A stretch of 64,000 nt of DNA from Astrothelium macrocarpum. Its lineage: Eukaryota; Ascomycota; Dothideomycetes; Trypetheliales; Trypetheliaceae. The notes below the pieces were generated by a model, which was not told the DNA's origin, did not search any database, and saw only the letters and a list, made by a program, of their open reading frames with translations. A program made the translations under genes and the position numbers. This document shows, piece after piece, positions 55,117-64,000 of this stretch (position 1 is the first letter of the stretch; each line of letters opens with the position of its first letter). The stretch covers positions 1-64,000 of the forward strand of contig JAGEMR010000095.1 in NCBI GenBank assembly GCA_021030915.1, in the 5' to 3' direction.

Positions 55117-55594
55117 AGAATCATAGATGGTGTTCCGGGATTATGAACTCTTTACTGTTCACATAGACTGCGGAGATTGCCTACGTGCGACGCCTGTGAC
55201 AAGCTTGGCCTGATTTATACAATGGCCCAGTGACTGCAAGCTACATCACGCGCATATCCTGGGAAACTCTCCGAGTTGAATTGGAGAAGAGTGATCCTGT
55301 TCTTGCTTGCCCACGGTCCGTGACACGAATCGAATGGCAAAGTATGGATGAGAGACACACAACACAATTCAGTCAGTGCCATTTGAGACTCGGAGCAGTT
55401 GTATTGAAATATGCACTACTCACCACAACCTCCAAAATGTCAATTGCTTGCTGAGTAGACCTCGAATATATGCATTCCTGGCCGATAGATTGTATGGGTC
55501 GAGAAGTTTAATCAGATACTGGCACAAGTCTCTTATACTCATTCGTCCTTTTACAGTAACTGTAAAAGCACTTCGTGACTGTTCTCTTGATACT
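55117..55594. other. Convergent intergenic region
   Basis: About 480 bp between the WRS1 stop and the acyl-CoA synthetase stop; only short chance frames are present. Confidence 0.45.
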
Positions 55595-57334
55595 CTATAA
55601 TTTTGCCCTCTCTTTAGTCGCATCCCTGACAATTACACCTTTCTCGGTGGTTTTATTGTTTCGCAGAATTCGCCTCAGGATCTTTCCACTGGCGCTTTTC
55701 GGAATTTCTTTGACAAACTCAATCTCTTTTATCCACTTATGCCTGACCTTTCTCTCTTTCACAAAGGCGTGCAATTCCTTTCCTACGTCTTCATTTGCTA
55801 CATTGCCTTGCTTGATGACAACATATGCCTTCGGTAGCTCACCCGAATAGTCATCCTTGATGCCAAGCACTGCACAATCCTCAACCTTTGGATGGCCGAG
55901 TAATAGATCTTCCATTTCCGCAGGCGCGACTCCGATACCTTTGACCTTGATCATCTCCTTTATCCGGTCCGTAATTGTGATCAACCCTTCTTCATCTATA
56001 AAGCCCTGGTCTCCGGTATGCAGATAGCCTTCTTTGTCGAAGGTTTCTTGCGTGGCCTTTTCATTACCCAAATAACCCATGACAATCTGTGGTCCCCGTG
56101 CTAGAATCTCCCCAGGTTCGTTCACTCCGCATTCCCTGCCTTGCTCATCCACTATTTTGACCGTCGTCGAAGCACAGATTGTGCCAACAGCGTGTGCGTA
56201 CTTGTAATCATAATGGCTAGGTGGATGCTTGGTAATACAGCTACAAGATTCCGTCATGCCATAACCTTGGGTGAATCCTGTCTGTGGAAAACGCTTTTTG
56301 AGTTCCTGAATGATCTCTTCCGATAGTGGGGCTGCACCACTGCTGAATCGTGTCAGAAATCCGAGATCGTATTCAAGTACCAGAGGATCGCGGACCATCC
56401 TTATCAAGATGGGCGGCACAAGCAACAGCTCAGCAATCTGGTATTCTACAACAGTATCTAGCATGCTCTTCATTGTAAAACTTGGTAACATGTATACATT
56501 TGCATTGATCAGAATCGGCAAGTTCAATCCATGTACAAGGCCTGTGATGTGGAATAGTGGAAGTACTGCAAGTATCTTTTTGTGGGATCCAGGGGTTACT
56601 TTTTCAACCTGTAGGCACTGCGCTATGACATTTTGGTGAGCAATCATGACGGCTTTGGGAAGACCAGTGGTACCGGAGGAGAAGGACAGGAAACCGCAGA
56701 TATCGAAGTTTGTTTTACCAGGAGGTATTTTGAAAGCAGGAGTCTGCTGAGATGCTTGCTTGCCGAATTTGATCAAGTCCTTGATTGTTGTGTAACCGTC
56801 GAGTTCGCCTTCGAGGAGAAAGATGTTGGACTTGGGTATTCCCGCTGCTGCTGCTGCCGCTACAGCGACCTGCATGGACGGTGGACTTGTCATGAGGAAC
56901 TTGGCACGGCTGGTTTGGAGTGCATAGGTCATCTCCTCGACGTTGTACGCGGGACTAGCTCCAGAGACCATGGCACCTACGCGGATTGCGGCAAACATTG
57001 CGACAGGATACCATATTGTGTTTGGGCTGAACAATGCAACCGTATCACCAGCCTTGAGCCCATATCTCGTAACAAGGGCGGTACTGATGCTTATTGAGTA
57101 ATCTTTGACATCGTAATAGGAAATGCGTTCTTTGGTTATAGCATTTTCATAGCCACCGATTGAGGACGGTGTGTGTTTATTAAGAGAGGAATACTGGGAG
57201 TCAAACAGCCAGTCCCAAACTGTGACATCCCGAGGAACTACACGAGAGTTAACTCAATGGTCTTTTGATTCCATTTTAGTTGCTTGGAAGGAAGAAATAC
57301 GGTTAATGTCTGGTTGAAGTGATTTAAAAACCAT
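55595..57334 (-). CDS. 4-coumarate-CoA ligase-like acyl-CoA synthetase, peroxisomal
   Basis: This is an adenylate-forming (ANL superfamily) enzyme that activates a carboxylic acid to its CoA thioester. The exons are 57301-57334 and 55595-57237 (558 aa); the short first exon gives MVFKSLQPDIN, then LPRDVTVWDWLFDSQYS. The ATP-binding P-loop is FSSGTTGLPKAV. The A5 motif is QGYGMTES and the A7 motif is LHTGDQGFIDEEG. The C-terminal PKSASGKILRR contains the catalytic Lys. The last three residues are AKL, a type 1 peroxisomal targeting signal. This points to fatty or aromatic acid activation for peroxisomal beta-oxidation. It is divergent, with 301 bp between start codons, from a hydroxyacyl-CoA dehydrogenase gene. 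Confidence 0.93.
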
Positions 57335-57635
57335 TAGAAATGCAGCGCTTGTAAGACGAGAACCAGGAGGTAGAATGATAGGAGGGAAGGAAAATAAAGA
57401 GGTGAAAAGATGAGCCAACACACTCACCATCTACGTATTGATCGATTGATCCGACAGCGCTGTATGCTTGGGCTTGTACTGCCGATGCTAATTGGAGCGC
57501 CAGCAAGCCGCATTTAGATCTGTCTGTGTAAGTTGCGGGGTTGCGGGGAAGATGAATTGGACAAGGTAACGACACCTCTTGAGCTACAGCTATGGTACCA
57601 CCACCACTCGGGTGGCTCCGACGACTTGAACCATT
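57335..57635. promoter_or_regulatory. Divergent promoter between acyl-CoA synthetase and hydroxyacyl-CoA dehydrogenase genes
   Basis: A 301-bp region between two start codons on opposite strands. The two enzymes both act on CoA thioesters by family, so shared control is plausible. A minus-strand frame here (57324-57575) is judged a chance one. Confidence 0.4.
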
Positions 57636-58646
57636 ATGGATGATGATCCTCTAGAAGGGGATATTTCATCTAAAGCCCTACCTCAAAACGTTTCTATTAT
57701 CGGTGCTGGCACTATCGGTCTGTCAATTGCTGCTCTTCAAGTTTCCTTCGAAAATAGTGTCACAATATATGATTCCCGACCGGATCTGGAAGAATATGTT
57801 CAGATCAATCTATCTGCTCTTCTCACTTCCTACACCACGTCATATCCTCCTGTCAAAATCGCAACAAACCTTGAAGAGGCGGTGAAGAATGCAGATATTA
57901 TCCAAGAATCTTGCCCCGAGGTCCCTACCTTGAAACAAGCTCTCTGGCAAGAGATTGAATGCTTTTGCAAACCCGAAGCTCTCCTTTGGTCCTCAACCTC
58001 GGGTATCCCTGCTTCAATACAGTCAAAAAACATGAAAGATCCAAGTAGACTCATCGTTGTGCACCCGTACAATCCACCTCATATTATGCCTCTTCTTGAA
58101 GTTGTGCCTGGCCCTGACACTAAGGCGGATTTGATCGATGAAACATTGAAATTTTGGGAAGAGAGGGGACGAAGACCTGTGCTGGTGAAGAAAGAGACGA
58201 CGGGTTTTGTGGCCAACCGTCTAGCATTTGCGCTTCTTCGCGAGGCTATCCATCTCGTTTCTTCTGGGGTGGTGTCTGTCAAAGATCTGGATGCTGTCGT
58301 AGAGGCAAGCATGGGACCTCGCTGGGCGGTCACCGGGCCGTTGAAGAGTTATGCAGCAGGAGGCGGAGAGAAGGGACTAATGGGTTTCTTCGAGAAAATT
58401 GGAGATACTGTGGAAGACTGCTGGCAAGATCAAGGAAACGTCCATGTGGGCGGAGACTGGCAACAAGATGTCTTTGAGAGCGTGCAAGAAGCGTATGGTA
58501 TGTTCGGGAAGACTGATGCGGAGGAAAGGAATGCAATCACAAAGGGTGTCTTGGAAACAGTAAGATTAGGGAAGGTGGACGCAGAGAGAAGGCGTAAAGA
58601 GCTCGAGGAACTCGAAAAAGCTGCCCAGAATGAGAGCTTGGATTGA
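57636..58646 (+). CDS. 3-hydroxyacyl-CoA dehydrogenase-family oxidoreductase
   Basis: It is an NAD-dependent dehydrogenase of the HCDH/lambda-crystallin family, 336 aa, intronless. The Rossmann dinucleotide fold begins VSIIGAGTIG (residues about 19-28), with the NAD-selecting acidic residue at IYDSRP. The catalytic region includes SSTSGIPAS and the conserved HPYNPPHIMPLLEVVPG (catalytic His). The C-domain starts KKETTGFVANRLAFALLREAIHLV. The single C-domain and this HPYNPP pattern are closer to L-gulonate 3-dehydrogenase and related fungal enzymes than to mitochondrial beta-oxidation enzymes. No PTS1 is present at the C-terminus (ESLD), so it is probably cytosolic. The substrate is not determined. 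Confidence 0.9.
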   Translation: MDDDPLEGDISSKALPQNVSIIGAGTIGLSIAALQVSFENSVTIYDSRPDLEEYVQINLSALLTSYTTSYPPVKIATNLEEAVKNADIIQESCPEVPTLKQALWQEIECFCKPEALLWSSTSGIPASIQSKNMKDPSRLIVVHPYNPPHIMPLLEVVPGPDTKADLIDETLKFWEERGRRPVLVKKETTGFVANRLAFALLREAIHLVSSGVVSVKDLDAVVEASMGPRWAVTGPLKSYAAGGGEKGLMGFFEKIGDTVEDCWQDQGNVHVGGDWQQDVFESVQEAYGMFGKTDAEERNAITKGVLETVRLGKVDAERRRKELEELEKAAQNESLD

Positions 58647-58807
58647 GGCAGAAGCATTTACGTTAGCTTTCACTAATTTCACTGTAAGAAAAAGAGGCGA
58701 GGGAAAATCATATAGAAAATAAAAGCGCAAGAATAGATTCGAGTTTTTGGTCAATTGCTGTACCATCTGGCCGTCTTAAAAGTGCCCAAGAAGAATACGA
58801 ATACTTT

Positions 58808-59794
58808 TTAAACAGTCATGCCTAGGAAAAGCCACCTATCGCTAATGATATTCTTATCCGCCCAAGTCTGGAGAGTGATAGGTCGGAAACCAACCCAGCC
58901 AAGGTCTTGATTGATTCTTTGGGCTTCAGGTACGGAGGTCAAACGATCAACAGCAATGACGAGACCGGAACAATTGAATTTGGTAGTATCGCAGAGTTCG
59001 AGAAGCGCGACAAGACTGGTTAGAATTAGTAGCCGCCCGAGATAAGCCTATGGTTCTGTGAACGGTACCTATGCTTCAGTTCCTTCCCGACGACATCTGC
59101 ATCAAAGAAGATCACAAGTGTCTTTTCGTGATGATCGTCTTCTGCAATGAAGCCCCGGACGATAGCGTCGCTCTGGTAATCAAAAAATTCGACCCATTCT
59201 CGTACAGACGCTCGTGATTTCGAGACAACGATTGGCATCCGACTGCTGCAGTCCGAAAGGATTTTGCCAGAATCCATATTCAGTCCTACGACATTTTCAT
59301 CCTTCTCTCGACACTCCATATTATCTCTGTCTTCATGCCTCCCAGGAAATCGCCGTATCCGGTTATGAGCGTCTTCAGACTTAGCGTATATTCTTGTTGT
59401 TGTACGCGATCCGTATTTGCCCATCTTGTTCTTCCCTAGAAAGACGGTGCGTAACGTCTCGCATAAGAGCCTCTGAACACCTTCTGCAATGGCGCGTGGA
59501 GCATCGTCCCCTTGATCCGCCGTTTTGACCACACCATTGCTGGTATTTGACAATTTTGTGCCGATTGGCGAGTTCAATGGATCAGGTGGCGGACCGAACA
59601 GTGAGGTAGGCAGTCGTGTCACCGAGCCGACCTCAAACCCGCCACCCTAGCCCTCCTGGCCCGCAAGTAGTGTATTGAAAAGATTCGAGATTGGTAATGG
59701 CGACGTTGACAGTGGAGCAGGAAGCAAGAGTACGACTGGAATGAGCATAGCTATTACGGTAATTACTGAGACTGGGATTAGATTGAATCGCCAT
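58808..59794 (-). CDS. OAZ: Ornithine decarboxylase antizyme, expressed by +1 ribosomal frameshifting
   Basis: It binds ornithine decarboxylase monomers and sends them to the proteasome, lowering polyamine synthesis. Two overlapping frames are used. ORF1 runs from ATG at 59794 to a TGA at 59633-59635 (53 codons, ending CGPGGLGWRV). A +1 shift at GTT-TGA continues in ORF2 (59634-59069 and, after a 53-bp intron, 59015-58808), giving a protein of about 310 aa. ORF2 has the antizyme fold: SVREWVEFFDYQSDAIVRGFIAEDDHHEKTLVIFFDADVVGKELKHSLVALLELCDTTKFNCSGLVIAVDR, then LGWVGFRPITLQTWADKN and WLFLGMTV at the end. The intron has GTACCG, TACTAATTCTAAC and CCAG signals. Without the frameshift and the intron the gene looks like two unrelated fragments. 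Confidence 0.9.
59631..59640 (-). promoter_or_regulatory. +1 programmed ribosomal frameshift site (GTT TGA G)
   Basis: On the minus strand ORF1 ends ...TGG CGG GTT TGA and ORF2 continues in the +1 frame as GAG GTC GGC TCG. The skipped base is the T at 59635. In known antizyme genes the shift happens at ORF1's UGA stop and rises with polyamine levels. Confidence 0.85.
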
Positions 59795-60318
59795 TGCTTG
59801 AGAGGTACGTGGTGGTGTTTGGATGGAGTTGATGTATTGCTAGTAGGTGCGACAACTACTGGAGTTGTTGTTGAGAGAGAGGACTTGAGGCAACGTTCGG
59901 CTGTAGTGGGCTTTGCGAATGTGGTGCAAAAGTTTGGTTGGCTAAAAAAGCCAATTGGGGTTTCTCCTATCGCGGAGGCGGTCACGGAGAAACTGGCCTA
60001 GCGCTTTTTTACTATGAGCGTTGAATTATTTAATCATTCGCATATCATTGGTGTCCCCATGTCCCAGCTTCATCTATTATACAGGAAAGAAATCACTTCG
60101 CAAGAGAGTTGCGGTTATTACAAGGGATATCGCCGTGAGCGTACCCAACGACCGTGCCATAAGGGCCAGATCATACCGTCAACGCCAATAGGTAATGTGC
60201 TTTCGGAGGAAAAGAAACCATTTATCAATGATGGGTCGCTGCCGGCATTGCCGTCTTTCAGAATGAAAAGCTGATGTATCTCTGCAATTGCAAACTGTCC
60301 CGTGGACGGCCTTTTTTT

Positions 60319-63300
60319 TTATCCTCGTGCATATGGGTGAAAGCCACGATGTCCGCCTCTCATCCCACCACCACGGTAGTTTGCTCCCGGCTTACCTGCA
60401 TTCTTTGGTCCAGTTGGCGCATTGGCAGGCGCTGAAGGGTTTCCTGCGCTGGGCTGTGGTGTGTTGTTCTGTCCACGATTGCCACGACCACCTCCACCCT
60501 GATACGGACTATTCTGCCTCCCTCCGTAGCCTCCACCTCCACCTCCACCCATATTGCCTCGAGATCCTTGGTTCGGGAAATTCGGTTGTGGGACGTCATC
60601 GTACATTCCCTCCCAAGAAGTAGGGCCGCCAGGTCCCGCTCCGCCGTAACCACCTTGTGACATGCGCTGTACTTGCTGACGTTCGTACTTTTGTTGTTCA
60701 AAAGCAAGCTGTTCTTGTGCCGTAAATCCAGGCCGTCCACCAGGGCCGCCATTCATAGGCGAAACCATGCCATTACCTCCAGGGCCAAAGTTTCCACCCA
60801 TGCCACCTTGTGACATCATCTGATTCATCATTTGAGGGTTCATTTGTCCCATTCCACCTTGGCCGCCTGTAGGAGATTGAGGGTTTGGTGTATCACCGCG
60901 TTGCTGATTCTGTGCCTGCTGTTGCATGGCCATCATTTGCTGCATCATTTGCGGATTCATCTGATTCATGCCGCCCATTCCACCCATGTTGGCACCATTC
61001 TGTTGCTGAGCCATGGCAGCAGCCATGTTCTGTTGCATCATCTGGAAATATTGCTGCATGCGTTGCCAGTATTGAGCCATCATTGCTGGACTCATGTTGT
61101 TATTTCCGTTAGAGCTTTGTCCTTGCTGGCTTCCCTGTTCATTACTGAAGTTGCCTTGGTTGTTACCTTGGAAGTTACCCTTTTGTCGACCAAACTTGCG
61201 TTCTTCTTCTTCCTTTTGGAGGTTACCACGAGGCTGCGCCTTCTTGACCTCAATCATCTTGCCGTGAATCTCTAGTGGTTGCGCGAGCGTGCTATCAACA
61301 GCAGCCTCCGAATCGAACGTAACGAAACCGAAACCACGGGGACGTCCAGTGTCTTTGTCCATCATAAGAGTAGCATCGAGAACGCGACCAAACCGCATAA
61401 AGAAGTGTTTAAACTCTTGCTCTGTCGCTTCTTGACTAACTCCACCAACAAATATTTTGGATGTACGTTCTTGTTCATCCCTAGGGATAGCACGCTTGGG
61501 ATCAATCTGCGACTGGTTAGCGACTCATGTCCACGCCAAATGTTTTTGACGAATTACGCACGATTTTGCCATCTAGATAGTGCTCTTTGACCATCACAAT
61601 GTTAACAGTCTTTGGGTCCTTGAATGTGAGAAAGCCGAAGCCTCTTGACCGTCCAGTTGCTCCGTCCCGCATGACAGTGCATTCCATAACCTCTCCAAAT
61701 TGAGAAAAATAATCTTTCAATGATTCTTGAGAGTAGTTAGTCTCTGAATACTAGCAGATCCTGGTTAAGACCACTTACGATCTGTTGTCTCCCAATTGAG
61801 TCCGCCAATGAACATCTTCCTATTAGATCAACGATGGTCAGTATGCTTGTTTCAGACGCCAAAATGTTGCACGAAAAGCAGGAGTACAAGGAAAAAAAGA
61901 ACATGAAAAGAGAGTAAGAGACCCTTTCTGATAGCATGGATATACAGGCACTGGATGTTGGCCGATAGTCGGTGAAGTTGTAGGTTTTTCCGGAATTGCA
62001 GTACGTTCTGTTTGTTTCTGATGATCCAGATCGTGTCCATTTTGACGTTCATGAGCCAAAATATTGGGATTTGGGGACGTTGTATCAGTAATTTGTTTTT
62101 GGATAATACGCCTCGCCAGAAAGCAAATCTCTCGTTTCCAAAGCCGGAGTTCCCTGGGATCGTTAGGCCTGGGAGTCGCGTCCAGTCGCAGCAGCCCAGC
62201 AGATTGTATCCATGGCTGGATAGGGTAGTGTCGCGCGTTCTCAGTTTGACGAGGAACGAACCCGGAGGGAAGTCTTACACGGCAAAAAACACTACATCCG
62301 ATCTCTGGCATTTTAACAGGATTGGTGGTCGATATGAGGGCTTCTATCGTGGAGGTTGTGGTTGTTTGAAGACTTTCACTGACGCGAGGGTGAAGAAACC
62401 AATCACGCCTCCTCTGAATTGTGATGCAAAGGCCACCGATTTTCCACCACGCGGACACCACCGCGATTAGGCACTCTGAAGCCAACGTAATTGGACGTTA
62501 AAAACCATCTTAACTGGACATTCGAAGGCAATGAGGGCTCGTAGCCACTTTTACCACACAAAGCATCCGTTGCAAAGGCACCATGAACGATCGAATGAAG
62601 CGCCTGTGTTTGCTATGAAGTCGAGTGCTAACGTAGGTAGGTAGATGGGTACTGGATCTGAGCAATTGACTCTAAAGCCATGCGCCACTAGACGCTCAGA
62701 CGCCAATTCCTTGTCCATTGTAGTCTGACTGCGATGCTGGTGCTGAAATATTATTTTCCATCCACACTAGGCTATGAAACAGTAGCAGTAGTGGTAGTAG
62801 ATTTATTTCTGACCCTCATAATGGTGTATCTGAAGAGAAGTGGGTATACCAGCACAAGCAATCTCCAGGTTTGCCCCACTGCAGTTGTATCAACTTTGGC
62901 TCCAACACACCTCAACCCGGATCACGACGCGTTAGATTAGGCCAATTAGATCTAACATAAGTGCTTTTCGCAACCAGCTCTGTGCGAGATGATGTATCGA
63001 TGTTGTCCAACGAGCTTCCCAAGTTGTCTCTTCCTATTCTCATCTTCTGCTAGTTTTCTCGACTACCCAGGGGAATCAGGAATAGAACCAAGTAGGCTCA
63101 GCGCCAGATCTGACACGTCTCGGAACTACTAAGACATCGCTGTTCAAGGCCAGTGTGAAGTATATGTTGGCCTGCCTCTGCAGTCCTCTATACGACCGCT
63201 CATTTGAGTATCCACACCTCAGCACACTCCGCTTTGAACCCCGCCCTCGGTGGTCTGGCTCTCAAACTCCAGAATGTCGTGAGGAAATGATTTGATGTAA

Positions 63301-63885
63301 GCTTGATTTACCAGAGCCGTGCACTCTGCTCCTTTTCCACTCAAGGAAACTTACCGATCCACAAACATGCTTATCAAAGAGCCCGGTCCAATCTTATCTG
63401 TAGATACAAGGATATGAAGAGAAGGTAGAAAGGTCAATTGAAAGCATAAATGAAATCATCGCTTACCCATCCTCCTTTATACCAATAGGCTGTTCATCAT
63501 TGTCGTAATTATATTGAACCGCTCCACTGATTCCGGCAGACGATGCAGCTCCATTCATGTAGTTACTGGAGTCATCTCCAGTGATGCGGACGTCGTTATC
63601 ATCGTCGGCATCAATGGTACTAGTGTTTGTTTGTTGAATTGGCTCAGCTGGTCGGCTGACTCGGTCCAGATGCGAGGCTACATCAGCAAGATCATCTACT
63701 AATGGCTCCGAGACACTTTGGGTAGGCTTGGGCGGTGCAGCATTGTCATCGTCGTAACTGCGTCAGAATAAGTAGCCGCATGGCACAGACATCGTAGCAG
63801 TCGCTGGAAGGTGCAGTCTCCTTCATAACATGGATACTTACAGGTCGTTGAAGAGATCTTCGTCGAGCTCGTCATTATCGGCCAT
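60319..63885 (-). CDS. HRP1: hnRNP-type RNA-binding protein (HRP1/Nab4-like, two RRMs, RGG tail)
   Basis: This is an mRNA 3'-end processing and export factor (yeast cleavage factor IB). The exons are 63842-63885, 63467-63757, 61779-61819, 61562-61725 and 60319-61506 (575 aa). The acidic N-terminus is MADNDELDEDLFNDLYDDDN. RRM1 starts KMFIGGLNWETTD (about 113) and includes RGFGFLTF. RRM2 starts KIFVGGVSQEATE (about 197) and includes RGFGFVTF. The linker DPKRAIPRDEQERTSK is characteristic of HRP1. The tail is Gln/Met/Asn-rich and ends in RGG-type repeats and GGHRGFHPYARG. Intron 2 (61820-63466) is 1647 bp, extraordinary here, and contains a candidate 43-nt alternative exon. The phase (GG|G) joins ...IKEDG to KMFIGG exactly. 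Confidence 0.9.
61820..63466 (-). other. 1.65-kb intron 2 of the HRP1-like gene
   Basis: It is bounded by GAT GG|GTAAGC and TAATAG|GAAGATG. Almost all other introns in the window are 48-160 bp. It contains the candidate cassette exon at 63355-63397 and open stretches on both strands (for example 62012-62470 on the plus strand) without recognisable families. Confidence 0.75.
63355..63397 (-). other. Candidate poison exon or alternative first exon in HRP1-like gene
   Basis: A 43-nt segment is flanked by CTACAG and GTAAGT and lies only 69 bp from exon 2, a normal intron length here. If included after exon 2 it creates GGA TAA, an immediate stop. Alternatively its own ATG (ATG TTT GTG GAT CG) would splice in frame to exon 3, giving a short isoform starting MFVDRKMFIGG that lacks the acidic N-terminus. 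Confidence 0.5.
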
Positions 63886-64000
63886 GATGAGCGCACTGTT
63901 ACGGAAAGAATTGCGAAAGTGTGGAGAAGCGTGTGCAGTGCGCGACGGTCGATACCAGCGAAAAACTAGGGTAACGGAGGCCTGACAAAGGCTAGATGGT

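Noticed and set aside
57324..57575. 83-codon minus-strand frame in the divergent promoter at 57.4 kb
   Set aside because: It overlaps the synthetase start region, has no domain and is not in frame with it.
59641..59985. Separate minus-strand frame (112 codons, starting GTG) upstream of the antizyme frame
   Set aside because: It lies in a different frame from ORF1, has no ATG start and its hydrophobic stretch comes from reading ORF1 out of frame; ORF1 at 59794 explains the region better.
62012..62470. 152-codon plus-strand frame in the long HRP1-like intron
   Set aside because: No conserved motif and no upstream or downstream partner exons recognised; long introns contain such frames by chance.
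1..64000. tRNA, snRNA, rRNA or CRISPR features
   Set aside because: Reading by eye found no paired A- and B-box tRNA promoter elements with a cloverleaf, no rRNA-like stretch and no regularly spaced repeats. A tRNAscan/Rfam run would be decisive.

Overview
This window is a piece of a filamentous ascomycete genome (Pezizomycotina; the class cannot be fixed from the sequence). The evidence is the dense packing of intron-poor genes, the short introns (mostly 48-80 bp) with GTAAGT-like donors and CTAAC/CTGAC branch points, and the gene set: a fungal RasB/Ras2-type GTPase with an insert, a fungal tetraspanin, a fungal SLATT protein, a WSC-domain protein, a nucleolar FKBP and a Ure2-like GST. I modelled 22 protein-coding genes by hand. 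Exon joins were chosen so that reading frame and family conservation agree across each splice.

Layout. Bases 1 to about 2,880 are an extremely AT-rich block with no genes and one small GC-richer, hairpin-rich island. The block stops abruptly about 150 bp before RPA190 (largest Pol I subunit, 3034-8259 +). Next on the minus strand come an SR-type splicing factor (8907-9883), a secreted GH31 alpha-glucosidase (10348-13208), ribosomal protein eL19 (14352-15284) and the ribosome quality-control E3 ligase listerin/LTN1 (15576-20480). A Ure2-like GST (20857-21881 +) and RAD3/XPD (22224-24596 +) follow. A 3.3-kb gene-poor stretch then leads to a Ras GTPase (27946-28713 +), and a 1.6-kb empty stretch leads to a small WSC protein (30331-31069 +).

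The second half holds an NDR-family kinase (31484-34499 -), a Yippee-like zinc protein (35158-35907 +), the translesion polymerase REV1 (36226-40018 -), an FPR4-type FKBP (40392-42328 +), a tetraspanin (43467-44267 +), a SLATT-domain membrane protein (45100-46143 -) divergent from an ABCC transporter (46896-51780 +), a GH16 glucanase (52207-53139 -), tryptophanyl-tRNA synthetase (53458-55116 +), a peroxisomal acyl-CoA synthetase (55595-57334 -) divergent from a hydroxyacyl-CoA dehydrogenase (57636-58646 +), ornithine decarboxylase antizyme (58808-59794 -) and an HRP1-like hnRNP (60319-63885 -).

The genes are mostly housekeeping functions: rRNA and ribosome biogenesis, translation, nucleotide excision repair and translesion synthesis, RNA processing, signalling. 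There is no obvious biosynthetic cluster. The main interest is in gene expression mechanics: a +1 programmed frameshift (GTT-TGA) in the antizyme gene, a candidate poison exon or alternative first exon inside a 1.65-kb intron of the hnRNP gene, three predicted GC-AG introns among about 40, an eL19 start codon split by an intron, and a 48-bp frame-preserving intron inside a kinase domain. No tRNA, rRNA, CRISPR array or intact transposon was seen.
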